Assembly: GCF_006151805.1 (NCBI RefSeq)
Contig: NZ_VDDA01000040.1
Span: 1-33,574 of the forward strand
Direction: 5' to 3'
Length of the DNA stretch: 33,574 nucleotides
Origin: Methylobacterium terricola
GTDB taxonomy: Bacteria; Pseudomonadota; Alphaproteobacteria; Rhizobiales; Beijerinckiaceae
Both the position numbers and the translations under genes were made by a program. Under the pieces are notes generated by a model. It did no database searches. It was not told where the DNA came from and saw only the letters and a list, made by a program, of their open reading frames with translations. Below are positions 24,805 through 33,574 of the stretch, one piece after another; the first letter of the stretch is position 1, and every line of letters starts with the position of its first letter.

Positions 24805-26023
24805 AGGGGCTGAACGGGACCGGCTTCGGGGCGTCCGGGGATTGCCAGAGGACATCGAAGCCGCGCTTCTCGTTGACCGAGCCGATGAAGACGCCGCGGG
24901 ACACGTAGTTGTTCTCGCCCGTCATGGTCAGGGTGTAGCCCGACGGATCGTCGAAGCTCAGGCCCGCGAAGGCCTTGCGCACCTCCGGCACCGCGAAGGA
25001 CCCGGCCTTGGCGGCGGCGAGCGCCCAGAGATGGACGCTGTCATAGGCCGAGACCATCGGATCGATCACCGTGTCGGCGCTGAACGGAACGTTCTTGGCC
25101 TTCACGTAGGCTGCCCAGTCGGCGAGAAACTTCTTGTTCCGCTCGCCCTTGGCGGCCTGGAGATAGGCCCAGCAATTCAGGTGGCCGACCAGCTTTGCGG
25201 TGTCGAGCCCTTCGAGATCCGCCTCCACCATGTCGAGGCCGAGGATCGGCACATCGGTGGCGCTGATGCCCTGGTTGGCGAACTCGCGCAGGAAGTCGGG
25301 GATCGAGGATCCGACCACGGTGAGCACCACGATCGGCGGGCCCCCGGGTTGGCTCGCGAAGCTGCGCACCTGGTTCACGAGCGTCTGGAAGTTCGAGAAG
25401 CCGAACGGTACGTATTCTTCGCGCCACGCGCTCTCCGGAATGCCCTTGCTCTTCCAGTAGCCCTTCAACTGCTTGTTGATCGTGCGCGGCCAGACGTAGT
25501 CCGAGCCGATCATGAAGAAGCGCTTCGCGCCGACCCCGTCCTGCCCCATCAGGTAATCGACCGCGGGGAGCACGGAACTCGCGGGCGGCGAGTTCACGTA
25601 GACGACGTTCTTCGAATTCTCGTCGCCTTCGAAATGGAGCGGATAGAACAGGAGCCCGTCATTCTGCTCGACGACCGGGAGGACCGACTTGCGCGACACG
25701 GAGGTCCAGCAGCCGAACAGCGCCGCGACCTTCTCCTGCTGCAGCATCTGGCGGCCGATCTGGGCGTAGAGCGGCCAATCCGAGGCGGGATCGGAGGTCA
25801 GCACCTCGATCTGGCGGCCGTTCACACCGCCGCGTCCGTTGATCTCGTCGGCAGCCATGCGGACGACGTGGTTCAGCCGACCCTCGAGATTGGCCATCGT
25901 CCCGGAGGATGAGAACAGGCAGCCGAGCTTGACCGTGTCGGCTGCGAAGGCCGGCCGGATGAGGGCTGGCGCCGCCAGCAACGCTGCCGTACGGACGAAG
26001 CTGCGCCGCGTGAGATGCGTCAT
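24797..26023 (-). CDS. urtA: Urea/short-chain amide-binding protein UrtA/FmdD-like
   Basis: This 408-residue periplasmic binding protein (Peripla_BP_6 type) has a Tat signal: LTRRSFVRTAALLAAP (4-19), with cleavage after about AFA (27). The mature part begins DTVKLGCLFSSSGTMANLE and contains ALFGCWTSVSRKSVLP and LLFYPLHFEG, as in UrtA and the amide-binding FmdD/AmiC-like proteins. It is the first gene of a six-gene operon with minimal spacing. Family members bind urea, formamide or acetamide, and the co-encoded amidase makes an amide ligand the better guess. No urease genes are in view. Confidence 0.85.
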   Translation of the reverse strand: MTHLTRRSFVRTAALLAAPALIRPAFAADTVKLGCLFSSSGTMANLEGRLNHVVRMAADEINGRGGVNGRQIEVLTSDPASDWPLYAQIGRQMLQQEKVAALFGCWTSVSRKSVLPVVEQNDGLLFYPLHFEGDENSKNVVYVNSPPASSVLPAVDYLMGQDGVGAKRFFMIGSDYVWPRTINKQLKGYWKSKGIPESAWREEYVPFGFSNFQTLVNQVRSFASQPGGPPIVVLTVVGSSIPDFLREFANQGISATDVPILGLDMVEADLEGLDTAKLVGHLNCWAYLQAAKGERNKKFLADWAAYVKAKNVPFSADTVIDPMVSAYDSVHLWALAAAKAGSFAVPEVRKAFAGLSFDDPSGYTLTMTGENNYVSRGVFIGSVNEKRGFDVLWQSPDAPKPVPFSPYG

Positions 26024-26799
26024 CGACCTCGAAGCTCCCGTGAATTGACCGCCTAAGTGTCGGCTGACCTCCGCGAGACGGGAAGGTCAAAGAGGCTGCA
26101 GGTCCGCGAGGGCGTTGCGCATATTGGGAGCACTTGCGTGCATGACGGGCGCAGCGCAGCCTCTGACGTCAAATTTGCCATCTCGCGGCCCGTCAGGTCT
26201 GACCCACCCTCACCGTGTTGCATCGGCTGATCGACGGACGGTGGCCGCACTTGGAGGAGGCAGTCGGGTGCCCGTCGCCACAGCGCGAACGCCATGCCCT
26301 CCGATGCCGATGCCTCGACAGCGGCGAACACCGTCGTGGCAGTCGCCCGAGGCGGATCGTTTGGGGCGCGCCTCGCTGCGCCAGGGTGAAAGGCAGGTCG
26401 CCAGGATAATCGGCTCCTCATCCGTCGGAAGAGCGGGGGGCTGGCGATCAGCAATTGTTTGCGGAGTATTCTTCGCGCACTTGTCGGATTGCTCTATGGT
26501 CGGCCGGATAATCGCTGCAGATTTGGCAAAAACTCATCGATATCGATCATGTGACGTGTCGGATTCGTCCGATTCTCGCGATAGAGTTCAATCATGAGAT
26601 GCATAAGTATGAATTCATGGTCGAGATCGGATGAAAATCGATCATCACTGATTCGGCTATGATACACATTGATTTTGTATGATACCGAAAAGGACTGGGA
26701 TGCGTGCTTCGCTGTCCAGCCCTCACGAAAGGGATCCCGCGGTCCGGCTGCCAGTCCGGGGGCGATGCGATGGATCTTTACAATGACCTAACGGCCTGA
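26024..26799. other. Gene-poor spacer with an AT-rich core upstream of the urt operon
   Basis: I see no convincing gene in about 780 bases. Short frames exist on both strands but lack family similarity and a plausible start. Roughly 26440-26700 is strikingly AT-rich compared with the rest of the window and contains short palindromes (ATCGATATCGAT near 26535; TCGGA-TTCG-TCCGA near 26560). The urtA promoter should lie near the left part of this spacer, but I cannot assign -35/-10 boxes with confidence. Confidence 0.5.
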
Positions 26800-27024
26800 T
26801 CGAAAAGTGCGCTCAAACCCCGCTGCACGCCAACGGAGGCGTGGCGGATCACGCGCTGGGTGCACGAGGGCGTGCTCGCGGCGATGCGGCAGCGGCTCGA
26901 TCGGATGCCGGAGGCGATGATGATCTGTCGCCAGACCGTGGAGCACCCGTTCGGCACGTTGCGGGCCGCGGGATGCGGCCCGTCCCGCCAGACGGGCAAT
27001 CCATGCCTCAGCGTCTCAGCATAA
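26800..27024 (+). mobile_element. 3' remnant of an IS1182-type transposase
   Basis: The frame ending at TAA 27022-27024 encodes ALKPRCTP, then WRITRWVHEGVLAAMRQRLD and RMPEAMMICRQTVEHPFGTL. These are in the order and spacing of IS1182-family (DDE_Tnp) transposase C-termini, including the R-R-Q-T-V-E-H-P-F-G-T block. After GTL the protein diverges and there is no upstream DDE domain, so only a short scrap survives. Its 3' end overlaps the end of the convergent TolC-family gene by a few bases. Confidence 0.65.
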
Positions 27025-28588
27025 GGGGCGGGGCGACCGGCACGCGCGGGATCGGAGGCGCCTCGGCGAGGACCGCGCCGATCCCGAGCCAGCTCGTCCG
27101 CACGGCTTGCGTCAGGCCTTCCAGGTCCTGTCCATCGATCGTCGCCAGCGGGAAGGAGTCGAGGCCGAGGGAGGCGAAGACGTTGGCGCGCGCGTTCTGG
27201 ACGGCAGCGTGGGCAAGATCGAACTTCACCTCGGCAATCAGGGTGTTCATCTCCTCGCGGATCAGGGTCTGCTCGCTCGCCGAGAGAGCGGCGGCGGACG
27301 CCCGCATCTGCCCGACGATACGGCGCTGGACCCGGCGGAAGGCAGCGGCCGTCTCGAACTCCCTCATGGCGAGCGCGTGGCGGATCCGGCTGACATGGAC
27401 TTGGGTCATCACCGCCATGGTCACGGCGAGCGCACGCTTGTCGAGCAGCGCGTCCTGCGCGTCGATCAGGCCGCTCCGCTCGGGATAGCGGAACACGCTC
27501 AAGAGGTTCCAGCTCGCGCGCGCGCCCCAGCCGACCCAGTTCGAGTTGTAGAGCAGGCGGTTCGAATCGGCATTCGCACCGACGATGACGTTGAAACCCG
27601 GCAGCATCTCGAGCAGTGCCGCGGTCGCTTCGCGGCTGTTGATCCGCTGGCGGTAGGCGACCTCGCGGAGTTCCGACCGGTTCTCCAGGGCGACCCGGAC
27701 GAGGTCGGAATCGGCGACGCCGAGCTTCAAGCCGGCCTCGACACCTTCCATCTCGGCGAGGCGGAACGGCAGATCGGGAGGCAGGTTCATCAGCGAGGCG
27801 AGCTGGCTGCGGGCGACGAGCAGGTCGGCTTCGACGCGCTGGGCCTCGCGCCGGATCTCGATCAGCTCGCGCTCGTAGGTGAGGGCCGTGATCGGCGAGG
27901 TCTGGCGCTCGGCATAGAGCCGGCGCGCGTCACCGATCGCGGTCTGAGTCCGCCCCTCGAGGGCGCGCAGGCGGCTCGCGAGCCGCTCGCTCGTCAGGGC
28001 GCGCCAATAGGCGGTCCGCACATCCTCGATGATGCGGCTCACCACCCGGCGGCGGGTCTCCTCGGCGATGAGAACGGCATCGGCGGCCTGCCGTGCCCGA
28101 ACATACGACAGGCCGAAATCGAGGATGTTCCAGCTTAACGACAAATCGCCGAAAACGAAGTTCTTGTCCTGGCTGTAGGACGGCTCGAGCGACTGGCGCT
28201 GGCTCAGCACCGAGATCGAGGAACTGGCGGCGTAGTTGTCGCGCCCGGCATACGCGCTGTTGGCGACGAAGTTCGGCAGCATCGAATAGCTGGCGAAACT
28301 CAACTCGCGAGCCCGCACGGCCGTCTGCATGATCTCGACGCGCTGATCGAGATTGTACTTCAGGGCGCGGGCGAAGGCCTCGTAGAGGTCGATCCGCGGT
28401 CCCGGCAGCGGTTGATCGGAGCCGACGCGGCGCAGCTTGTCCGCCGCATAGGCACCGAGCTCGGCCTGCCCGAGCGGCTGGGGCTTCACCGTGCAGCCGA
28501 CCATCGCCGTGGTCAAAATCGCGGCTCCGAGCAACACGGCGCCGATGCGACGTATGCACCTCCGGTCGCTTGGCCGAACCTGCGCCAT
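27008..28588 (-). CDS. TolC-family outer-membrane efflux/secretion lipoprotein
   Basis: This 526-residue protein is predicted as an outer-membrane channel component. The start at 28586-28588 is chosen because it places a signal (IRRIGAVLLGAAILTTAMVG) before C32, a lipobox-like cysteine (MVGC). Two TolC-type halves with long helices follow, for example VVSRIIEDVRTAYWRALTSERLASRL and later TMAVMTQVHVSRIRHALAMREFE. LSWNILDFGLSY and ARASWNLLSVFRYPE are the paired W-N-L/I segments of the beta-strands in each repeat. It is encoded just downstream of, and in the same direction as, the giant repeat protein. This suggests it is the outer-membrane exit of a type I system for that protein, with ABC and membrane-fusion genes beyond the right edge. 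Confidence 0.83.
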   Translation of the reverse strand: MAQVRPSDRRCIRRIGAVLLGAAILTTAMVGCTVKPQPLGQAELGAYAADKLRRVGSDQPLPGPRIDLYEAFARALKYNLDQRVEIMQTAVRARELSFASYSMLPNFVANSAYAGRDNYAASSSISVLSQRQSLEPSYSQDKNFVFGDLSLSWNILDFGLSYVRARQAADAVLIAEETRRRVVSRIIEDVRTAYWRALTSERLASRLRALEGRTQTAIGDARRLYAERQTSPITALTYERELIEIRREAQRVEADLLVARSQLASLMNLPPDLPFRLAEMEGVEAGLKLGVADSDLVRVALENRSELREVAYRQRINSREATAALLEMLPGFNVIVGANADSNRLLYNSNWVGWGARASWNLLSVFRYPERSGLIDAQDALLDKRALAVTMAVMTQVHVSRIRHALAMREFETAAAFRRVQRRIVGQMRASAAALSASEQTLIREEMNTLIAEVKFDLAHAAVQNARANVFASLGLDSFPLATIDGQDLEGLTQAVRTSWLGIGAVLAEAPPIPRVPVAPPLMLRR

Positions 28589-28721
28589 GATCCCCGCTTC
28601 CCTTCCGGGCGCAAGCGCACTCGGGAAGCCCCGGGAACCCGCTCTCGCGCCCCCCACTCTTTCGTCCGGCATGGTAAATGAACCGTCAAGGTCCGGTTCT
28701 TGACCAGGGCCACGCCTCATC

Positions 28722-28850
28722 CCCTCGCGCCTTCGCATCGACGTGTCGATGCGAAGGCGTCCGGCGCATCGGCGCCGACAGCCGTTCGGGCTTGCCTTGC
28801 GCCGTCGAACCTTGCGCCTTCGAACGAGTTCGCTCGAAGGCGCTGCGGTG
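28722..28850. repeat. Two-hairpin intergenic repeat, copy 3 (inverted orientation)
   Basis: Relative to copies 1 and 2 this copy is reversed. The CGCCTTCGCATCGAC hairpin comes first (28728-28742 with 28745-28759, loop GT). Next is the complement of the CCCGAACGG…GGCAAG spacer, then a near-perfect hairpin around 28814-28843. There is an extra partial duplication (GCGCCGTCGAACC, then GCGCCTTCGAACGAG). It ends at the TGA of the giant repeat gene, just as copy 1 abuts the stop of the permease gene. It lies between that gene and the TolC-family gene. Confidence 0.75.
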
Positions 28851-31800
28851 TCACGGGGCGCGGGCGAGCGCCTTCTCGATCAACGTGAAATCGGGACGCC
28901 CGTCCCGCCCCAGGGACGCAAGTTGCGCCGTGAACATCGGCGCCTCGCCGCGACGCCCGATCTCGGGGGGGTCGACAGGCTTCGGACCGGCGCCCGGGCG
29001 CGCGGGCGTGGTCGCCCGGATCTCTCCCGTCTCCGCATCGACGGTCATCGGCCAGCGAACGACGCGTCCGTCTCGGAGCGTGACCTCCACCTCGAGGGCG
29101 AGCAGCCGGGTCCCGGCCGGGGGACGCCCCCAGAAGCCGCCCCTGCCGTCGCCCTCGATCCAGGCGGGGGCCGGCGCGCCGTCCGATCCGAGGAGCCGGA
29201 CGTTCCCCACGGACGCGACGTCGGGCGCCCGGTCGTGCAGGTTGATCACCAGGGCGTCGGGCCGCCGGATCGCCTCGATCATGAAATCGTTCCGGTTCGC
29301 GACGGTCTCGTCCATCGACAGGGTGAGACCGAGCGAACGGCCGAGATAGGGGCTCGCCGAGAACCAGGGTCCGGCCCCATCCGGCTCGCGCTCGAACCGC
29401 TCCCAGGCCACCCGCCCGATGCGATCGCCCACGTCGAGCACCACGTGATGGTCGATGTCGATCGCCGTGCCATGGAGGTCGTCGACGCCGTTGACCGCTG
29501 CGACGACCGCCCCCTTCGCCAGGATCACCTTCCCGATGGAGCCGAGCGGATCGATCGCGGTGACGGCCGGCAGCAGGAAGCCGTCGGCGGTGATCCCGGT
29601 CTCCGGGGCGAGGGCAGGCCGCGTGGCCGGAGCCTCGAGGATGGGCAGGGCGCCGGGAATCGGGACGACGGCCCCGGGGGGCGGCACGAGAACCCGATTC
29701 GCCGCGACCGTGACGGCGACCGTGACCCGCGTGATCCCGCCGCTGCCGTCGCTGACCTCGACCGTGAAGCTGTCGCGGCCGCTGAAGCCGGGTCCGGGCG
29801 TGTAGGCATACGCGCCGTCCTCCGCCAGGAGGACCGTCCCGTTCGCCGGGGTTCCGGCAAGGCGGAAGCCGAGGGGATCACCGTCGCGATCCGCAGCGAC
29901 GACCCGCCCCCTGCCGACCTCGCCGGCCGACAGCGCCAGGTCGTCGGCATGGGCGTCCGGAGCGTCGTTGACCGACGCGATGGTCACCGGAACCGTGACC
30001 AGGATTGAGCCCCCGGCCCCGTCCGAGACCCGAACGGTGAAGCCGTCGCCGCCATGGAAGTCCGCGGCGGGGGTATAGGTGAAGCCGCCATCGGGCCGCA
30101 GCGCGACGCTGCCGGAGGCCGGCGGCACCTCGACGGCGAAGAGCAGGGATTCGCTCTCCCGGTCATGCGCGACGATGCGGCCGTCGACGGGCGTGTCCTC
30201 GCGCGTCGTCACCGGAGCCGCGTTCGCCGTGGGCGGGGCGTCGATGGACGCGACCGTGAGGTGGACCGTGGCGGTCGCGCGGCCGCCATCGGCGTCGATC
30301 ACCGCGTAGGTGAAGGCGTCCTCCCCGTGAAAATCGGCGTCCGGGCGGTAGGTGAAGCGGCCGTCCGGCCGCAGGTCGAGGCGTCCGTGCAGGGGGCCGG
30401 CAACGGGCGTTGGGTCGACCCGGATGGCGTCGCCGTCGGGATCCGCGTCGTTGTCGAGCACGTGGCCTTCGAGAATGCCGTCCTCGTCGAGGGTCGCGGC
30501 ATCGTCGAGGGCGTTCGGAGAGGGGTTCCCCACCGTGATCGTGAAGCGCATCGTCGCGGAGGCGCCGGCGGAATCGGTGCCGGTGAGCGTGACCGCGTAG
30601 GCGCCGCCCGGCACCCGGGTCGACGCGTCGGAGGCGATGGTGCCGGAGATCAGGCCGGTCGCGCGGTCGACGGTGAGGCCGGGCGGCAGTCCGGTCGCCG
30701 TGAACGTCAGGATGTCGCCGGTGTCGACGTCCCTGAAGGCGCTTCCCGCCGGGATCGACACCCGTGCGGCATCGCTGGCCGACCGGTCGGCGCCCGCCGG
30801 CGAGGCGGCATCGATGACGGGCGCATCGTCGACCGGGTTCACGCCGACGGCCACCGAGGCCGTGGCGAAGCCACCATTGCCGTCGGTGATCGTGTAGACG
30901 ATCGTGTCGGTGCCGTTGAAGTCCGGGTCGGGCGTGTAGCGCAGGCTGCCGTCGGGGTTGATCGCGACCGTGCCGTGACGGGCCGTCGCCGAACCGGCGA
31001 CCACGAAGAGCGGATCGCCATCGGGATCGCGATCGTTGCCGGTCACGTCGATGTCGACCGGCGTATCCTCGTCGGTCGTGATGACGTCGTCCGCGGCGGA
31101 CGGCGCGGGATTCGTGATCGTCCAGGCGAATTTCCGCGTGACCGCGAGGCCGTCCGGATCGGCGGCGGTGAGGGTCACCACGTAGGTGGCGCGCCCGCTC
31201 GAACCCGAGGCGTCGCGGGCGATCGTCCCGCGGATCTCGCCGGTCGCCGGATCGATCGCCAGGCCCGGCGGCAGGCCGGTCGCGGTATAGGCGAGGCGCT
31301 CGCCCTCGGGATCGGCGATGAGGGTTCCGAACGGCACGCGCACGCTCTCCCCATCGGCCGCGTTGCGGGCGGAGAGGGTTTCGGGCGCGACCGGGCGCAG
31401 GTTCACGGGCGTCACCGTGACGGTGAGGACACCGGTCGCGCGCACGCCCTGCGCAGTCTCGATGGTGTAGTCGACGGTGTCCGTCCCCGAAAATCCGTCC
31501 TCCGGCACGTAGGTGAGGAGACCCGTCGCGGAATCGACCGAGACCGTGCCGTGGGCGGCATGCGTCGCACCGGGGGCATCGACGAGGCGGACGGGGCCGC
31601 CGTCGGCGTCGGAATCGTTCGCCGTGACCGCGACGAGGACAGGGGTGCCGGCGCGGGTGGTGGCACTGTCCGGTTCGGCCGTCGCGGCCCGGGTCACCGT
31701 CCAGGTGAAGCTGCGGGCGATGCTCGCGTCGGCCGCATCCGTCGCCGTGACGGTCACGGCGTAATCGGTGGACGCCGCGGATCCGACCGGCAGCCGGCCC

Positions 31801-33574
31801 GTGATCCATCCGGTCGCCGGGTCGATGGCGAGGCCCGGCGGCAGACCCGTCGCGGCGAAGCGCAGCCCGCCGTCGCCCGGGGGGGCTGCCGCCGATCGAT
31901 CCGTGTCGGGGTCGTGGAAATACGTGGCGATGCCGTAGACCACGGGCGTGCCGCCACGGCCGGCCTGATCGGGCAGGAGGTCGGCGCTCGGCCCATCGCT
32001 GACGGGTGTGACCGTCACCGTGACCGAGGCGGTGCTGGTGCCGCCGTTCCCGTCGACGATGGCGTAGGTGATCGTATCCGTGCCGTTGAAGTCGGTGTCC
32101 GGCGTGTAGACGAGCTTGCCGTCCGCGATCGCCACCCGGCCGTGCCCGGCGCGCGGAGCGGCGTCGCCCGCGGCGGCGATCGCGAGGGCGTCCCCATCGG
32201 GATCCCGGTCGTTTGCCAGGACATCCACCACCACCGGCCTGTCCTCGGCCGTGGTCGCCACGTCGTCCATCGCCACTGGGGCGGGGTTGGTGACCCGGAA
32301 GGTGAAGCGCGTGTCGGTTCGCGTGCCGCCCGGATCGGTCGCCGTGATGGTGACCCGGTAATCGGCGAGTCCCGTGGCGCCGGACGCGGCACGGTCGATC
32401 GTGCCCCGGATGGTTCCCGTTGCCGGATCGATGGCGAGGCCCGGCGGCAGGCCGGTGGCGCTGTAGCGCAGGGCCGGGCCGTCGGGGTTCCTGGACCGGC
32501 TGCCGTACGGCAGCACCACCGTCTCGCCGTCGCTGGCGGCGCGGTCGCCCGGCGCGAAGGCAGCCGGGGCCTCGGTGAGGCCCGTGACCGTCACGGTCAG
32601 GAAAGCCGTCGCGGTGCCGCCGTCGCCGTCATCGATCGTATAGGCGATGTGCGTCGTGCGGGTCTGGCCCGCCGTGAGATCGGCGAAGTCCGCGCCCGGG
32701 TCGAACCGGTAGCGGCCGTCGGCGAGCACGGTGAAACGGCCGCCCTTCGAGCCCGTCACCGCCTGTCCGACGCCGGCCGCCGACCCGTTGACGGCCGCGA
32801 CCGTGAGGGGGTCGCCGTCCGGATCGATGTCGGCCCCGTTGCCGTTGTCGGCGAGCACGGAACCGAGGGCCGGCGTCCGCGCGTCGGTGACCGCGCCGTC
32901 GTTCCGCGCGATCGGCGCCGGATCGACCACGCGCCAGGTGAAGCTGCGGCGCGTCGTGCCGCCGTGGCCGTCATCGGCCGTGACCGTGACGGTGTAGTCT
33001 CCGTTCGTGCCGCCCCGCGACGCGGAGCGGTCGATCGTGCCGCGGACGGTGCCGGTGGCGCTGTCGACCGTGAGCCCGGCGGGCAGGCCGGCGACGCCGA
33101 ACGTGAGCGTCTCGCCCTCGACGTCGGAGAAGGCGCGGCCGAGATCCAGTCCCGCGACGATGTCTCCTTCGACGCCGCCGACGGCCGGAAGCGTCCCGGC
33201 GCGCGGCGCGTCGTTCACGGGGTTGACGGTGAGGCGGATGGTGTCGGTGACGCTCATCGCGCCGCCCGCGCCGGTATTGCCGCCGTCGTTCGTCGTGACG
33301 GTCAGGACGTCGCTGCCGTTGTAATCCGCCTCGGCCCGGTAGGTGGTTCCGGACAGCGCCGCGTTGACGGCGGCGAGGGTGCCGGTCAGCGAGACCGAAC
33401 CGGTGCCCGCCCCCGTGACCGTGACGTTGGCCATGCCGCCGAGGGTCAGCCTGCCGTGCTGGACGTGGAGCGTCGTGGTCACGCGGCCGCTGCCGGCATC
33501 GACGTCCGCGACGGTGAGGGCGTTGCCGTTGCCCGGGGCGAAGACGAGGTTGGTGTCCTCGTCCACGGTCTGGG
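28851..33574 (-). CDS. Giant surface/secreted protein with alternating He_PIG and cadherin-like repeats (N-terminus outside window)
   Basis: At least 1,573 codons are visible; the frame is open to the right edge, and the GTG at 33564-33566 is an internal valine, not a start. After an N-terminal T-V-DEDTNLVF repeat come five modules of about 200 residues. Each pairs a putative-Ig (He_PIG) domain with TGLPPGLAIDPATG-type cores (near 33080, 32440, 31835, 31265 and 30675) and a cadherin-like/VCBS domain with calcium-type motifs such as NDRDPDGDAL and TYTPDADFNGTDTITY-like ends. Two further cadherin-like units (about 29690-30240) and a unique C-terminal region of ~275 residues follow. No RTX nonapeptide block is seen. 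Such proteins are adhesins or biofilm proteins secreted by type I systems; the TolC-family gene downstream agrees. Function in adhesion is inferred from architecture. Confidence 0.85.
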   Translation of the reverse strand, partial: QTVDEDTNLVFAPGNGNALTVADVDAGSGRVTTTLHVQHGRLTLGGMANVTVTGAGTGSVSLTGTLAAVNAALSGTTYRAEADYNGSDVLTVTTNDGGNTGAGGAMSVTDTIRLTVNPVNDAPRAGTLPAVGGVEGDIVAGLDLGRAFSDVEGETLTFGVAGLPAGLTVDSATGTVRGTIDRSASRGGTNGDYTVTVTADDGHGGTTRRSFTWRVVDPAPIARNDGAVTDARTPALGSVLADNGNGADIDPDGDPLTVAAVNGSAAGVGQAVTGSKGGRFTVLADGRYRFDPGADFADLTAGQTRTTHIAYTIDDGDGGTATAFLTVTVTGLTEAPAAFAPGDRAASDGETVVLPYGSRSRNPDGPALRYSATGLPPGLAIDPATGTIRGTIDRAASGATGLADYRVTITATDPGGTRTDTRFTFRVTNPAPVAMDDVATTAEDRPVVVDVLANDRDPDGDALAIAAAGDAAPRAGHGRVAIADGKLVYTPDTDFNGTDTITYAIVDGNGGTSTASVTVTVTPVSDGPSADLLPDQAGRGGTPVVYGIATYFHDPDTDRSAAAPPGDGGLRFAATGLPPGLAIDPATGWITGRLPVGSAASTDYAVTVTATDAADASIARSFTWTVTRAATAEPDSATTRAGTPVLVAVTANDSDADGGPVRLVDAPGATHAAHGTVSVDSATGLLTYVPEDGFSGTDTVDYTIETAQGVRATGVLTVTVTPVNLRPVAPETLSARNAADGESVRVPFGTLIADPEGERLAYTATGLPPGLAIDPATGEIRGTIARDASGSSGRATYVVTLTAADPDGLAVTRKFAWTITNPAPSAADDVITTDEDTPVDIDVTGNDRDPDGDPLFVVAGSATARHGTVAINPDGSLRYTPDPDFNGTDTIVYTITDGNGGFATASVAVGVNPVDDAPVIDAASPAGADRSASDAARVSIPAGSAFRDVDTGDILTFTATGLPPGLTVDRATGLISGTIASDASTRVPGGAYAVTLTGTDSAGASATMRFTITVGNPSPNALDDAATLDEDGILEGHVLDNDADPDGDAIRVDPTPVAGPLHGRLDLRPDGRFTYRPDADFHGEDAFTYAVIDADGGRATATVHLTVASIDAPPTANAAPVTTREDTPVDGRIVAHDRESESLLFAVEVPPASGSVALRPDGGFTYTPAADFHGGDGFTVRVSDGAGGSILVTVPVTIASVNDAPDAHADDLALSAGEVGRGRVVAADRDGDPLGFRLAGTPANGTVLLAEDGAYAYTPGPGFSGRDSFTVEVSDGSGGITRVTVAVTVAANRVLVPPPGAVVPIPGALPILEAPATRPALAPETGITADGFLLPAVTAIDPLGSIGKVILAKGAVVAAVNGVDDLHGTAIDIDHHVVLDVGDRIGRVAWERFEREPDGAGPWFSASPYLGRSLGLTLSMDETVANRNDFMIEAIRRPDALVINLHDRAPDVASVGNVRLLGSDGAPAPAWIEGDGRGGFWGRPPAGTRLLALEVEVTLRDGRVVRWPMTVDAETGEIRATTPARPGAGPKPVDPPEIGRRGEAPMFTAQLASLGRDGRPDFTLIEKALARAP

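Noticed and set aside
26053..26597. Small open frames on both strands upstream of the urt operon
   Set aside because: They have no recognisable domain, inconsistent codon bias and no good start context. I leave the region as non-coding.
28878..33200. Many plus-strand and alternative-frame open frames inside the giant repeat gene
   Set aside because: They are low-complexity shadows of the repeats. The minus-strand frame has domain repeats and runs unbroken to the window edge.
30500..33200. CRISPR or minisatellite explanation for the regularly spaced repeats
   Set aside because: The ~600-base periodicity is that of protein modules within one open frame and repeats match at the protein level.

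Overview
The window is a GC-rich (strong G/C third-position bias) stretch of alphaproteobacterial accessory chromosome or megaplasmid. Gene content (formamidase-type amidase with an Urt/Fmd-type ABC transporter, NitT/TauT transporters, YdiJ-type oxidase, orphan insertion-sequence fragments) and a recurring two-hairpin intergenic repeat suggest Methylobacteriaceae, probably Methylobacterium. That assignment is inference; no rRNA or housekeeping marker is present. No tRNA, rRNA or CRISPR array was seen.

Left edge (1-1022): the 3' end of an IS5-type transposase abuts the last ~58 codons of an amino-acid ABC permease. Its ATPase gene (294-1022) is left intact but without an intact permease in view.

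Region 1076-18399 is a catabolic island for an unidentified organic acid or lactone. It holds two paralogous NitT/TauT-type binding proteins (1076-2107 minus, 5177-6184 plus) with one ATPase/permease pair, two COG3618 amidohydrolases (one cytosolic, one with a Tat signal), an L-2-hydroxyacid oxidase (FMN), a YdiJ-type D-2-hydroxyacid dehydrogenase (FAD/Fe-S), a DUF1932 NAD(P) oxidoreductase, an RraA/HMG-aldolase-like protein, an MFS anion transporter, an SMP-30 lactonase and an IclR regulator. A palindromic motif, AACGNCGTT followed by GCAAA(A), occurs at three places: between the first binding protein and the first hydrolase, after iclR ahead of the transporter operon, and ahead of the ydiJ-like gene. 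It is probably the operator of the IclR protein and ties the pieces into one regulon. The same island contains decaying genes: an RraA gene reduced to its two ends, an IclR gene that has lost exactly its helix-turn-helix, and a frameshifted 2-hydroxyacid dehydrogenase.

Region 18400-19670 is a junk zone: a two-hairpin repeat, a frameshifted C-terminal fragment of a UbiD-family decarboxylase, and an orphan IS3-type OrfA.

Region 19676-26023 (minus strand) is a compact six-gene operon, urtA-urtB-urtC-urtD-urtE followed by an acetamidase/formamidase. Consecutive urt genes overlap by 4 or 8 bases. The amidase suggests import of short amides (as in the Methylophilus fmd system) or urea, followed by hydrolysis for nitrogen.

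Region 26024-28588 holds a gene-poor, locally AT-rich spacer, a 3' IS1182-type transposase remnant, and a TolC-family outer-membrane lipoprotein. From 28851 to the right edge runs the C-terminal ~1,570 residues of a giant surface protein built from alternating He_PIG and cadherin-like modules. With the TolC gene just downstream it looks like a type I secretion cargo/exporter pair.
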